Source: Pseudomonas sp. (GTDB lineage Bacteria > Pseudomonadota > Gammaproteobacteria > Pseudomonadales > Pseudomonadaceae). From it: 61,338 nt of DNA. Both the position numbers and the translations under genes were made by a program. Below, piece by piece: positions 39,356-48,261 of the stretch (position 1 is the stretch's first letter; each line of letters starts with the position of its first letter). Below the pieces are notes generated by a model. That model ran no database searches. It was given only the letters and a program-made list of their open reading frames with translations, and was not told the origin of the DNA. The stretch spans positions 1 to 61,338 of the forward strand of contig VMRT01000022.1 of assembly GCA_007713455.1 (NCBI GenBank). Reading direction: 5' to 3'.

Positions 39356-40504
39356 ATGAGCATTGCTGCATTCAAGATCGCCAACAAACTGCTGACCGGC
39401 CAGGGTGCCGTGGAGCAACTGGCGGTCGAACTGCCCCGTCTGAATATCACCAACCCGCTGATCGTCACCGACGCCATCCTGATCAAGTCCGGTACGGTCG
39501 AGCATGTCCTCAAGCAGCTCGGCGAGCGCCGCTATGGCATCTATGACGGTGTCGAGCCGGAGCCGGAAATCGCCATCGTCGAAGCCTGCGCCAAGGTCTA
39601 TCGCGACGGCGGCCACGATGGTCTGATCGGCGTCGGTGGCGGCAGCGCCATCGATATCGCCAAGGCCGTGGCCGGTTACGTCGGTCATGACGGTGCATTG
39701 GAAGAGCTGTTCGGCGTCGATCAGATCAAGCGCAAGGGGCCGCCGCTGATCGCCATTCCGACCACTGCCGGCACCGGTTCGGAAGTGACCAACGTATCGA
39801 TCCTGTCGGACAAGAAAGCGCAGCTGAAAAAGGGCATCGTCAGCGACTACCTGCTGCCCGACGTCGCCCTGGTCAGCCCGGTGATGACCCTGACCTGCCC
39901 GCGCGGCGTGACCGCAGCCAGTGGCGTCGACGCCCTGGTTCACGCGGTGGAGTCCTACCTGTCGGTCAATGCCTCGCCGATCACCGATGCCCTGGCCATT
40001 GGCGCGATCAAGCTGATCGCCAAGGCACTGCCAAAGGCCTACGCCAACCCGGCTGACCTGGCGGCGCGCGAAGACATGGCCACCGCCAGCCTGATGGCCG
40101 GCATGGCTTTTGGCAATGCCGGTGTCGGCGCCGTGCATGCGCTGGCCTATCCCTTGGGCGGGCGCTTCAACATCGCTCACGGCGTCAGCAATGCCTTGCT
40201 GCTGCCCTACGTGATGGCCTGGAACAAGCTGGCCTGTGTCGAGCGCATGGCCGAGATCGCTGCCGCCCTGGGCGTGCAGACTCACGGTCTGAGCGACAAG
40301 GTCGCCGCCGACCTGGCCGTCGAGGCCATGGCCGAGCTGTGTGCCAGCGTCGACATTCCCAAGGGCATGCGCAGCTTCGGTGTGCCGCAAGACGCCATCC
40401 CGGCCATGGCCGAGGAAGCGAGCAAGATCGATCGCCTGATGCGCAACAATCCGCGTCGCCTGACGGCGGGCGATATCGAGCAGATCTACCGCGCTGCCTA
40501 CTGA
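39356..40504 (+). CDS. Iron-dependent alcohol dehydrogenase (hydroxy-acid or alcohol oxidising)
   Basis: A 382-residue group III (Fe-ADH) enzyme. The NAD site shows 'GVGGGSAIDIAKAVAG'. The four metal ligands are Asp and His in 'GVDALVHAVE' and the His residues of 'AVHALAYPLGG' and 'NIAHGVSNAL'. Related enzymes include 4-hydroxybutyrate, 1,3-propanediol and lactaldehyde dehydrogenases. With two GabD copies and gabT around it, conversion of 4-hydroxybutyrate or a similar omega-hydroxy acid to the semialdehyde is the most economical guess, but substrate cannot be read from sequence. It is driven by a sigma-54 promoter and followed after 78 bases and a small hairpin by the permease. Confidence 0.85.
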   Translation: MSIAAFKIANKLLTGQGAVEQLAVELPRLNITNPLIVTDAILIKSGTVEHVLKQLGERRYGIYDGVEPEPEIAIVEACAKVYRDGGHDGLIGVGGGSAIDIAKAVAGYVGHDGALEELFGVDQIKRKGPPLIAIPTTAGTGSEVTNVSILSDKKAQLKKGIVSDYLLPDVALVSPVMTLTCPRGVTAASGVDALVHAVESYLSVNASPITDALAIGAIKLIAKALPKAYANPADLAAREDMATASLMAGMAFGNAGVGAVHALAYPLGGRFNIAHGVSNALLLPYVMAWNKLACVERMAEIAAALGVQTHGLSDKVAADLAVEAMAELCASVDIPKGMRSFGVPQDAIPAMAEEASKIDRLMRNNPRRLTAGDIEQIYRAAY

Positions 40505-40525
40505 TCTGCGCAGCAACCGATGAAC

Positions 40526-40546
40526 AGCCCCGGCAATGTCGGGGCT
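40526..40546 (+). terminator. Hairpin between dehydrogenase and permease genes
   Basis: AGCCCCG and CGGGGCT form a perfect 7-base-pair stem with a 7-base loop, 21 bases past the dehydrogenase stop, without a T-run. It is likely a partial terminator or mRNA stabiliser inside the cassette. Confidence 0.45.
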
Positions 40547-40582
40547 CGCTGCTTACAACTCTAATAAAGCTGGGTGACTCAA

Positions 40583-41962
40583 ATGTCCGAACTGCATCAA
40601 CAAGACCTTGGTGTGGAAGCCCCCTACTGGCCGGTGGGGCCATTCAAGGTGCGTCTGCCTTTCATTCATTACCGCTTCGAACTCTCCGACTACATGCAGG
40701 GCCTGCTCATGTGTGCGGTGGATCTGGCGGCGATTCCGCTGATGACCGAATTCCTCGGCATGCCTTTCGAGGTGGCGCTGGCGGTGGTCATGCTCAACGG
40801 GTTGCTGTACCTGACCCACCATTTGCTGGGCGACCCCGTTGTCCCGGGCTGGATCACCCCGGCGATTCCCTTGCTCATGGCCTACTGCAGCCAGTTCCCG
40901 GAGGGCCCGGAGCGGGTGCATGCGCTGATCGCCTTCCAGTTGATGCTGGGGATATTTTCCATCGGCCTGGGCATGACCGGCATGGCGCGCAAGGTGGTGT
41001 CATTGGTGCCCTCTGCACTCAAGGCCGGCATCATCATGGGGGCCGGCCTGAGTGCGGTGGTGACTGTGTTCAAGGAGGGCGGTCGCTTCGACAGCTTCCC
41101 CTGGACCATTTCCATTGCCGTCGGTATCGCCTTCTATCTGGTGTTCTCCCTGCACTTCCAGCAGTTGAAGAAGCGCAACCGCTTCTGGTGGAACTTCGCC
41201 AAGCTGGGCATTTTCCCGATCATCCTGTTGGCGGTCTTCGTCGCGCCGATCTTCGGCGAGGCGCCCTGGCCGAGCATCGAGTGGGGCATCAGCAAGCCGG
41301 ACTTCGTCACCCTGTGGAACGAGTACACCGTGTTCGGCCTCGGCATGCCGCCGCTGATGATGTTCGTTACCGCCATTCCGACCGTGCTGGCCGCCTACCT
41401 GGTGGTGTTCGGTGACGTGCTGGGCGCCAAGGCGATCCTCGGCGAGGCCGACCATATCCGTAGTGACGAGAAGGTCGACTTCAACCCCAACCGTTCGCAC
41501 CTGATCTTTGGCGGGCGCAACGCCTTCATGAGCATCTTCGGCCCGGACGTGGCCATGTGCGGCCCGCAGTGGTCCGCCATGCAGGTGGTGATCACCGAGC
41601 GCTTCAAGGGCGGCGCCCAGGCGATGAAGTCCATCTACGGCGGCGTCGGCTCGTTCCGCTGGGGCACCAACACCGGTTTGCTGTTGTTGCCGGTGGTGAC
41701 CCTGTTGCAGCCGATTCTCGGCGTGGCACTGGCGTTGACTCTGCTGATCCAGGGCTACGTCAGCGTGCGCCTGGGCATCATGGAGGCACGTAGTCAACGC
41801 GATCTGGGCATCGCCGGGGTCATTGGCGCGGTATTGGCGATCAAGGGCGCTGGCTGGGCTTTCGCCATCGGCGTCGGCCTGTGCGCGCTGATCTACGGGG
41901 CACAGATGTTCCGCGGTGAGAACGACCAGACCTTCACCAAGGACCTGCCGCCCGGCGAGTGA
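40583..41962 (+). CDS. Multi-pass membrane permease, NCS2-like, substrate unknown
   Basis: A 459-residue protein with about ten to twelve hydrophobic helices, no signal peptide, and a cytoplasmic N-terminus ending in 'PFIHYRFELSDYMQGLL'. Conserved-looking breaks in helices ('GDPVVPGWITPAIPLLMAY', 'GPDVAMCGPQWSAMQ') recall the uracil/xanthine (NCS2) transporter fold, but classical NCS2 motifs are weak, so family assignment is tentative. The ATG at 40583 follows GGGTGA; GTG at 40574 is the alternative. It sits between the alcohol dehydrogenase and the second gabD, so it probably imports the alcohol or hydroxy-acid substrate of that short pathway. Confidence 0.6.
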   Translation: MSELHQQDLGVEAPYWPVGPFKVRLPFIHYRFELSDYMQGLLMCAVDLAAIPLMTEFLGMPFEVALAVVMLNGLLYLTHHLLGDPVVPGWITPAIPLLMAYCSQFPEGPERVHALIAFQLMLGIFSIGLGMTGMARKVVSLVPSALKAGIIMGAGLSAVVTVFKEGGRFDSFPWTISIAVGIAFYLVFSLHFQQLKKRNRFWWNFAKLGIFPIILLAVFVAPIFGEAPWPSIEWGISKPDFVTLWNEYTVFGLGMPPLMMFVTAIPTVLAAYLVVFGDVLGAKAILGEADHIRSDEKVDFNPNRSHLIFGGRNAFMSIFGPDVAMCGPQWSAMQVVITERFKGGAQAMKSIYGGVGSFRWGTNTGLLLLPVVTLLQPILGVALALTLLIQGYVSVRLGIMEARSQRDLGIAGVIGAVLAIKGAGWAFAIGVGLCALIYGAQMFRGENDQTFTKDLPPGE

Positions 41963-42024
41963 GGCCTTTCGAGTCCCTTATCCAGCCGAGGGGCGATCTC
42001 TTCCCTCGGCTGCAGGAGAAAATC

Positions 42025-43482
42025 ATGCAATTGAACGATCCCGATCTGCTGCGCCACCAGGCCTATATCGACGGCCAGTGGTGCGAAGCCAGCGATGGCG
42101 CCGTCACTGAAATTCTCAATCCGGCCAATGGCGCGTCTCTGGGGACGGTCCCGAACATCGGGGCCGAGCAGACCCGCCAGGCCATCGAGGCGGCGCAGGC
42201 TGCCCAGCCGACCTGGCGTGCGCTCACTGCCAAGGAGCGCGCGGCGCGCCTGCGCAAATGGTATGAGCTGATGCTGGCCAACCAGGAGGACCTGGCGCGG
42301 ATCATGACCGCCGAACAGGGCAAGCCGCTGACCGAGGCCCGTGGCGAAGTGCTTTACGCCGCCTCCTTCATCGAGTGGTTCGCCGAAGAGGCCAAGCGTG
42401 TCTACGGCGATACCATTCCCGGTCATCAGCCGGACAAACGCCTGATCGTGACCAAGGAACCCATTGGCGTGGCCGCGGCGATCACACCGTGGAACTTCCC
42501 GGCGGCGATGATCACCCGCAAGGCCGGCCCGGCGCTGGCCGCCGGCTGCGCCATGGTGCTCAAACCCGCGCCACAGACACCGTTCAGCGCGCTGGCGCTG
42601 GCGGTACTGGCCGAGCGCGCGGGGATACCCGCCGGGCTGTTCAGCGTGCTGCCGGCCGATACCGAGCGCTCCCGTGAGGTGGGCTTTGAGCTGTGCGCCA
42701 ACCCGATCGTGCGCAAGCTGTCGTTTACCGGCTCCACGGGGGTGGGCATCAAACTGATGCAGCAATGTGCGCCGACCCTGAAGAAGCTTTCACTCGAGCT
42801 GGGCGGCAATGCGCCGTTCATCGTCTTCGAGGATGCCGACCTGGATGCCGCAGTCGAAGGCGCACTGGTCGCCAAGTACCGCAACGCCGGGCAGACCTGC
42901 GTCTGCGCCAATCGCCTGTATGTGCACGATGCCGTCTACGACGCCTTTGCCGAGAAACTGGCCGCTGCCGTGGCCAAACTGCGGGTCGGCCCTGGTGATG
43001 AAGCCGGCGTCGTCATCGGCCCGCTGATCGACGGCAATGCCGTGGCCAAGGTGCAGGCGCATCTGGCCGATGCGCTGGAGAAGGGCGCCAAGGTGCTGCA
43101 GGGCGGCAAGGCGCACGAGCTGGGCGGGCATTTCTTCGAGCCGACGGTCATCACCGGTGTTACCGCGGATATGCGCGTGGCCCGCGAAGAGACCTTCGGC
43201 CCGCTGGCGCCGTTGTTCCGCTTCAGCGATGAAGCCGAGGTGGTGCGCCAGGCCAACGACACCGAGTTCGGCCTGGCGGGCTACTTCTATACCCGTGACC
43301 TGGGCCGCACCTTCCGTGTAGCCGAAGCGCTGGAGTACGGCATGGTCGGTATCAACACCGGGCTGATCTCCAACGAAGTGGCGCCATTCGGCGGCATGAA
43401 GGCCTCCGGGCTCGGCCGCGAAGGTTCCAAGTACGGCCTGGATGAGTATCTGGAGATCAAGTACCTCTGTCTGGGCATCTGA
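42025..43482 (+). CDS. Succinate/glutarate semialdehyde dehydrogenase GabD (copy 2)
   Basis: A 485-residue aldehyde dehydrogenase, closely similar to the copy at 34760 along its whole length, with the same catalytic Glu ('LSLELGGNAPF') and Cys ('AGQTCVCANR') regions. A 42-base stretch at 42289-42330 is identical to 35030-35071. The ATG at 42025 follows CAGGAGA; the longer frame upstream overlaps the spacer after the permease and is rejected. As the third gene after the sigma-54 promoter it would oxidise the semialdehyde made by the alcohol dehydrogenase. The pair looks like a within-lineage duplication that then diverged. Confidence 0.87.
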   Translation: MQLNDPDLLRHQAYIDGQWCEASDGAVTEILNPANGASLGTVPNIGAEQTRQAIEAAQAAQPTWRALTAKERAARLRKWYELMLANQEDLARIMTAEQGKPLTEARGEVLYAASFIEWFAEEAKRVYGDTIPGHQPDKRLIVTKEPIGVAAAITPWNFPAAMITRKAGPALAAGCAMVLKPAPQTPFSALALAVLAERAGIPAGLFSVLPADTERSREVGFELCANPIVRKLSFTGSTGVGIKLMQQCAPTLKKLSLELGGNAPFIVFEDADLDAAVEGALVAKYRNAGQTCVCANRLYVHDAVYDAFAEKLAAAVAKLRVGPGDEAGVVIGPLIDGNAVAKVQAHLADALEKGAKVLQGGKAHELGGHFFEPTVITGVTADMRVAREETFGPLAPLFRFSDEAEVVRQANDTEFGLAGYFYTRDLGRTFRVAEALEYGMVGINTGLISNEVAPFGGMKASGLGREGSKYGLDEYLEIKYLCLGI

Positions 43483-43493
43483 GTCACTTTGGC

Positions 43494-43513
43494 GCGCCAC
43501 CGCCAGGTGGCGC
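43494..43513 (+). terminator. Hairpin after the second gabD
   Basis: GCGCCACC and GGTGGCGC form a perfect 8-base-pair stem with a 4-base loop, 12 bases past the stop codon. No T-run follows. It marks the border between the accessory cassette and rpe. Confidence 0.55.
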
Positions 43514-43576
43514 TGCCAGACGCCGGCGCAGCCGCTACAATGCGCGCCACCGTGACCAAGCACTCAGAGGTGCGCC

Positions 43577-44257
43577 ATGCAACCCTTCGCCATCGCCCCG
43601 TCGATCCTTTCCGCCGACTTCGCCCGCCTGGGCGAGGAAGTGGACAACGTACTCGCCGCCGGTGCGGACATCGTCCATTTCGATGTGATGGACAACCACT
43701 ACGTACCCAACCTGACCATCGGCCCGATGGTCTGCTCAGCGCTGCGCAAGCATGGCGTGACCGCGCCCATCGACGTACACCTGATGGTCAAGCCGGTGGA
43801 TCGCATGATCGGCGACTTCCTCGAAGCCGGTGCCAGCTACATCACCTTTCACCCGGAAGCCTCCGAGCACATCGATCGCTCGCTGCAGCTGATCAAGGAC
43901 GGCGGCGCCAAGGCCGGTCTGGTGTTCAACCCGGCCACGCCGCTGGACGTGCTCAAGTACGTGATGGACAAGGTCGACATGGTCCTGCTGATGAGCGTCA
44001 ACCCTGGTTTCGGCGGGCAGAAGTTCATTCCCAACACACTGGACAAGCTGCGTGAAGCGCGTGCGCTGATCGATGCCAGCGGTCGCGAGATTCGTCTGGA
44101 GATCGACGGCGGCGTCAATCCGAAGAACATCCGCGAAATTGCTGCGGCGGGCGCCGATACCTTCGTCGCCGGCTCGGCGATCTTCAATCAGCCGGACTAC
44201 AAGGCGGTGATCGACCAGATGCGCGCCGAGCTGGCGCTGGCGCTTGCCCGGCCATGA
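43577..44257 (+). CDS. rpe: Ribulose-phosphate 3-epimerase
   Basis: A 226-residue TIM-barrel enzyme that interconverts ribulose-5-phosphate and xylulose-5-phosphate. Signatures are '[17 protein letters not shown]', '[19 protein letters not shown]' with metal-binding His and Asp, and '[14 protein letters not shown]'. A TACAAT at 43536-43541 is a plausible -10 element with no good -35. It overlaps gph by 4 bases. Confidence 0.97.
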   Translation: MQPFAIAPSILSADFARLGEEVDNVLAAGADIVHFDVMDNHYVPNLTIGPMVCSALRKHGVTAPIDVHLMVKPVDRMIGDFLEAGASYITFHPEASEHIDRSLQLIKDGGAKAGLVFNPATPLDVLKYVMDKVDMVLLMSVNPGFGGQKFIPNTLDKLREARALIDASGREIRLEIDGGVNPKNIREIAAAGADTFVAGSAIFNQPDYKAVIDQMRAELALALARP

Positions 44258-44955
44258 CTCGCCTGGAGCAACTGTTCGACGGCACGCTGCCACGGCTGGT
44301 GATGTTCGATCTCGACGGTACCCTGATGGATTCGGTACCGGACCTGGCCGCGGCGGTGGACAAGATGCTGATGCTGCTTGGCCGCGAGCCTGCCGGCATC
44401 GAACGGGTGCGCGACTGGGTCGGCAACGGCTCGCGCGTGCTGGTACGTCGCGCATTGGCTGGTGGGCTGAACCATGACGGTGTGGCCGACGAGTTGGCCG
44501 ACGAGGCGCTGGCGCTGTTCATGCAGGCATACTCCGGCGGCCACGAGCTGACGGCTGTCTATCCGGGCGTTCGTGAATGCCTGGACTGGCTGCGCGAGCG
44601 CGAGGTGAAGCTGGCGATCATCACCAACAAACCGGCGCAGTTCATCGAACCGCTGCTGGAGGAGAAGGGGCTGGCCGGTTACTTCCAGTGGCTGGTCGGC
44701 GGCGATACCTTGCCGCAGCAGAAGCCCGATCCGGCGGCGCTGTTCTGGGTGATGGACAAGGCGGGCGTTGCGCCCGGCGAATCGCTGTTCGTGGGTGATT
44801 CGCGCAATGACGTGCGGGCTGCTAAGGCCGCGACAGTCCCGTGTGTCGCGCTTACCTACGGCTACAACCACGGCGAGCCCATCGCTGATGAGCATCCGGC
44901 TTTGGTGCTCGACGACCTGCGTGAGCTGGTTGCTTCGGCTCCGGGGCTGCGCTAG
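44254..44955 (+). CDS. gph: Phosphoglycolate phosphatase
   Basis: A 233-residue HAD-family phosphatase that removes 2-phosphoglycolate formed during DNA repair. Motif I '[16 protein letters not shown]' carries the nucleophile Asp, motif II is 'AIITNKPAQ', the Lys is near 'QKPDPAALF', and motif IV is '[15 protein letters not shown]'. It is translationally coupled to rpe and directly followed by the trpE leader region; the trpE promoter may start inside its end. Confidence 0.95.
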   Translation: MTRLEQLFDGTLPRLVMFDLDGTLMDSVPDLAAAVDKMLMLLGREPAGIERVRDWVGNGSRVLVRRALAGGLNHDGVADELADEALALFMQAYSGGHELTAVYPGVRECLDWLREREVKLAIITNKPAQFIEPLLEEKGLAGYFQWLVGGDTLPQQKPDPAALFWVMDKAGVAPGESLFVGDSRNDVRAAKAATVPCVALTYGYNHGEPIADEHPALVLDDLRELVASAPGLR

Positions 44956-44958
44956 TGT
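44930..44958 (+). promoter_or_regulatory. Candidate trpE promoter
   Basis: TTGCTT (44930-44935), a 17-base spacer and TAGTGT (44953-44958) make a moderate sigma-70 match. Transcription near 44965 would leave about 30 bases before the leader peptide. A TTGACA at 44972 lacks a partnered -10. Confidence 0.35.
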
Positions 44959-44995
44959 GGCCGGACTCTTTTTGACACACCGAAGAGATCAGCTC

Positions 44996-45064
44996 GTGGT
45001 GCTCACCCGCAGACAATGGATGAAAGTCATCAAGGCCCTGGCCCGTTGGCGCTGGCGCGCCTGA
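44996..45064 (+). CDS. trpL: trp operon leader peptide
   Basis: A short frame of 22 codons reads (GTG)[21 protein letters not shown] and contains three Trp codons, two of them (45047 and 45053) only one codon apart near the end. This is the mark of an attenuation leader. The GTG at 44996 or 44999 follows a GAAGAGA purine run; the internal ATG at 45020 (14 codons, two Trp) has no ribosome-binding site. It ends 70 bases before trpE and just ahead of a GC-rich hairpin. Translation should stall here when charged tRNA-Trp is scarce. Confidence 0.7.
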   Translation: MVLTRRQWMKVIKALARWRWRA

Positions 45065-45072
45065 CTTTTCCT

Positions 45073-45087
45073 GCCGGCCAGGCCGGC
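45073..45087 (+). terminator. Attenuator hairpin of trpE
   Basis: GCCGGC and GCCGGC form a 6-base-pair stem with a CAG loop 9 bases past the leader stop, followed by a broken T-rich stretch to 45108. GGCCAGG inside it (45076-45082) is also complementary to CCTGGCC at 45037-45043, just before the tandem Trp codons, giving a competing fold. Which fold permits read-through cannot be settled by eye. Confidence 0.5.
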
Positions 45088-45134
45088 GCGTTTGCCGTTG
45101 TTCGTTCGAACCCTCCTCAGACCACGAGGCTGAC

Positions 45135-46619
45135 ATGACCCGCGAAGAATTCCTGCGTTTGGCCGCTGAAGGCCATAACCGCATCCCCCTGTCGTTCGAA
45201 ACCCTTGCCGACTTCGACACCCCGTTGTCGCTATACCTGAAACTGGCCGATGCGCCGAATTCGTATCTGCTTGAATCCGTTCAGGGCGGCGAGAAGTGGG
45301 GGCGTTACTCAATCATCGGCCTGCCGTGCCGCACCGTGCTGCGCGTGCGGGATCACCGCATCAGCGTGACCACCGATGGCATCGAGACCGAGGCCTGTGA
45401 GGTCGAGGATCCGCTGGCCTTCGTCGAATCCTTCCAGCAGCGCTACCGCGTCGCGCCGGTCGAAGGCCTGCCGCGCTTCAACGGCGGGCTGGTCGGCTAT
45501 TTCGGCTACGACAGCGTGCGCTATGTCGAGCGCAAACTGGGCAATTGCCCCAACCCGGATCCGCTGGGCACACCGGATATCTTGCTGATGGTTTCCGACG
45601 CCGTGGTGGTGTTCGACAACCTCGCCGGCAAGCTGCACTGCATCGTGCTGGTCGACCCGTCGCAGCCGGACGCCTACGAGGCGGGCCAGACTCGCTTGCA
45701 GGCGCTGCGGGCGAAGCTGCGCCAGTCGATCATGCCGCGCCTGGGCCTGGATTTCGAAAAGAGCAACGGTGCCGAACCGACCTTCCGCTCCAGCTTCAGC
45801 CGCGAGGATTACGAGCAGGCGGTCAACCGCATCAAGGACTACATCCTCGCTGGTGACTGCATGCAGGTGGTGATTTCCCAGCGCATGTCGATCTCGTTCA
45901 AGGCCGCACCCATCGATCTGTACCGCGCGCTGCGCTGCTTCAACCCGACGCCCTACATGTACTTCTTCAACTTCGGTGACTTCCACGTGGTGGGGTCGTC
46001 GCCAGAAGTGCTGGTGCGGGTCGAGGAAGGCCTGGTTACGGTCCGCCCCATCGCCGGCACACGTCCACGCGGCGCCAACGAAGAAGCTGATCTGGCGTTG
46101 GAGCAGGACCTGCTCAGCGATGCCAAGGAGCTCGCCGAACACCTGATGCTGATCGACCTGGGCCGCAACGATGTCGGTCGTGTCGCCGAGACCGGCACCG
46201 TGCGGTTGACCGAGAAGATGGTCATCGAGCGCTATTCGAATGTCATGCACATCGTGTCCAACGTCACCGGTCAGCTCAAGGCGCCATTGACGGCGATGGA
46301 CGCGCTGCGCGCGATCCTGCCGGCCGGCACGCTCTCCGGGGCACCGAAGATCCGCGCGATGGAAATCATCGACGAGCTGGAACCGGTCAAGCGTGGTGTC
46401 TACGGCGGCGCCGTCGGCTATCTGGCCTGGAACGGCAACATGGATACCGCCATCGCCATCCGTACCGCGGTGATCAAGGATGGCGAGCTGCATGTGCAGG
46501 CCGGTGCCGGTATCGTCGCCGACTCGCAGCCGGCGCTCGAATGGGAAGAGACGCTGAACAAGCGCCGCGCCATGTTCCGTGCGGTGGCCCTGGCCGAACG
46601 CGACCAGCAGGAGAACTGA
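45135..46619 (+). CDS. trpE: Anthranilate synthase component I TrpE
   Basis: A 494-residue enzyme that, with TrpG, converts chorismate and glutamine to anthranilate. The Trp feedback motif '[16 protein letters not shown]' is intact near residue 38. The chorismate-binding domain shows '[14 protein letters not shown]', '[20 protein letters not shown]' and '[19 protein letters not shown]'. Here trpG follows 2 bases after the stop, so the two subunits are co-transcribed, unlike P. aeruginosa where a pyocin cluster lies between them. Confidence 0.98.
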   Translation: MTREEFLRLAAEGHNRIPLSFETLADFDTPLSLYLKLADAPNSYLLESVQGGEKWGRYSIIGLPCRTVLRVRDHRISVTTDGIETEACEVEDPLAFVESFQQRYRVAPVEGLPRFNGGLVGYFGYDSVRYVERKLGNCPNPDPLGTPDILLMVSDAVVVFDNLAGKLHCIVLVDPSQPDAYEAGQTRLQALRAKLRQSIMPRLGLDFEKSNGAEPTFRSSFSREDYEQAVNRIKDYILAGDCMQVVISQRMSISFKAAPIDLYRALRCFNPTPYMYFFNFGDFHVVGSSPEVLVRVEEGLVTVRPIAGTRPRGANEEADLALEQDLLSDAKELAEHLMLIDLGRNDVGRVAETGTVRLTEKMVIERYSNVMHIVSNVTGQLKAPLTAMDALRAILPAGTLSGAPKIRAMEIIDELEPVKRGVYGGAVGYLAWNGNMDTAIAIRTAVIKDGELHVQAGAGIVADSQPALEWEETLNKRRAMFRAVALAERDQQEN

Positions 46620-46621
46620 TC

Positions 46622-47215
46622 ATGCTGTTGATGCTCGATAACTACGATTCCTTTACCTACAACGTCGTGCAGTACCTCGGCGAGCTTGGTGCCGACGTCA
46701 AGGTGGTGCGCAACGACGAGCTGAGCGTGGCCGAGATCGAAGCGCTGAATCCGGAGCGCATCGTCGTCTCGCCGGGCCCGTGCACGCCGAACGAGGCGGG
46801 TGTGTCGCTGGAGCTGATTCGTCATTTCGCCGGCAAGTTGCCCATTCTCGGCGTTTGTCTCGGCCACCAGAGCATCGGTCAGGCCTTCGGTGGCGATGTG
46901 GTACGTGCTCGGCAGGCCATGCACGGCAAGACCAGCCCGGTGTTTCACCACGACCAGGGTGTGTTCGCCGGGCTCAATAATCCGCTGACCGTCACCCGAT
47001 ACCACTCGCTGGTGGTCAAGCGCGAGACATTGCCCGAGTGCCTGGAGATCACCGCCTGGACCCAGCTGGAGGATGGCTCCGTCGACGAGATCATGGGGCT
47101 GCGGCACAAGACGCTGAATATAGAGGGTGTGCAGTTCCACCCCGAATCGATCCTCACCGAACAGGGCCATGAGCTGTTCGCGAATTTTCTGAAGCAGACC
47201 GGAGGCGTGCGCTGA
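46622..47215 (+). CDS. trpG: Anthranilate synthase component II TrpG
   Basis: A 197-residue glutamine amidotransferase that supplies ammonia to TrpE. It starts '[19 protein letters not shown]'. The catalytic Cys is in '[11 protein letters not shown]' and the His-x-Glu pair in '[10 protein letters not shown]'. A longer frame reading back into trpE is rejected. In pseudomonads this subunit may also serve PabB. Its stop overlaps the trpD start. Confidence 0.97.
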   Translation: MLLMLDNYDSFTYNVVQYLGELGADVKVVRNDELSVAEIEALNPERIVVSPGPCTPNEAGVSLELIRHFAGKLPILGVCLGHQSIGQAFGGDVVRARQAMHGKTSPVFHHDQGVFAGLNNPLTVTRYHSLVVKRETLPECLEITAWTQLEDGSVDEIMGLRHKTLNIEGVQFHPESILTEQGHELFANFLKQTGGVR

Positions 47216-48261
47216 TGGATATCAAGGAAGCCCTCAACCGCATCGTCGGTCAGCTGGACCTGACCACCGAAGAGATGCAGGCGGTGATGCGTCAGATCAT
47301 GACCGGTCAATGCACTGATGCGCAGGTCGGTGCGTTCCTCATGGGCATGCGCATGAAGAGCGAAACCATCGACGAGATCGTCGGCGCGGTGCAGGTCATG
47401 CGTGAGCTTGCCGCCCCGGTGCGTTTCGACACCGACAAGCTTGTCGACACCTGTGGCACCGGTGGCGATGGGATGAATGTCTTCAACGTTTCCACCGCAG
47501 CCTCGTTCGTCGTTGCGGCCGCTGGCGGCAAGGTCGCCAAGCACGGTAACCGCGCGGTATCCGGCAAGAGCGGCAGCGCCGATCTGCTGGAGGCGGCCGG
47601 GGTCTTCCTCGACCTGACGCCCGAGCAGGTGGCGCGCAGTGTCGATACGGTCGGCGTCGGCTTCATGTTCGCCCCGGCCCATCATGGCGCCATGAAGCAT
47701 GCGGCCGGCCCGCGCCGCGAACTCGGCCTACGTACGCTGTTCAATATCCTCGGCCCCATGGCCAACCCGGCCGGCGTCCGCCATCAGGTGCTTGGCGTGT
47801 TCAGCAAGGCATTGTGCCGGCCGATGGCCGAAGTGCTGGCGCGTCTGGGCAGCAAGCATGTGCTGGTGGTGCATGCGCAGGATGGGCTGGACGAGATCAG
47901 CCTCGCCGCGCCGACGCATGTTGCCGAGCTGAAGGATGGTGAGATCCTTGAATACAGCATTCAGCCCGAAGACTTCGGGATCAAGAGTCAGAGCCTGATC
48001 GGTCTGAACGTCGAGGATGCACAGGGTTCGCTGGCCTTGATCCGCGATGCGCTGGGGCGTCGGCAGAGCGAGAACGGGCAGAAGGCTGCCGACATGATCG
48101 TGCTCAACGCTGGCGCTGCGCTTTACGCAGCCGATCTGGCGAGCAGCCTGAAGCAGGGTGTCGAGATGGCGCATGATGCCCTCAGCACCGGGTTGGCGCG
48201 TGACAAGCTGGAGGAGCTGGTTTCCTTCACCGCGGTATTCAAGCAGGAGAATCAAAAGTGA
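47215..48261 (+). CDS. trpD: Anthranilate phosphoribosyltransferase TrpD
   Basis: A 348-residue enzyme that joins anthranilate and PRPP. The PRPP site '[18 protein letters not shown]' and the anthranilate-contacting '[19 protein letters not shown]' are intact. It overlaps trpG (TGATG) and trpC (GTGA), so the three are translationally coupled. Confidence 0.98.
   Translation: MDIKEALNRIVGQLDLTTEEMQAVMRQIMTGQCTDAQVGAFLMGMRMKSETIDEIVGAVQVMRELAAPVRFDTDKLVDTCGTGGDGMNVFNVSTAASFVVAAAGGKVAKHGNRAVSGKSGSADLLEAAGVFLDLTPEQVARSVDTVGVGFMFAPAHHGAMKHAAGPRRELGLRTLFNILGPMANPAGVRHQVLGVFSKALCRPMAEVLARLGSKHVLVVHAQDGLDEISLAAPTHVAELKDGEILEYSIQPEDFGIKSQSLIGLNVEDAQGSLALIRDALGRRQSENGQKAADMIVLNAGAALYAADLASSLKQGVEMAHDALSTGLARDKLEELVSFTAVFKQENQK

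Noticed and set aside
44972..44977. TTGACA as the trpE -35 box
   Set aside because: No -10-like hexamer lies 16-18 bases downstream; the pair at 44930/44953 fits better.
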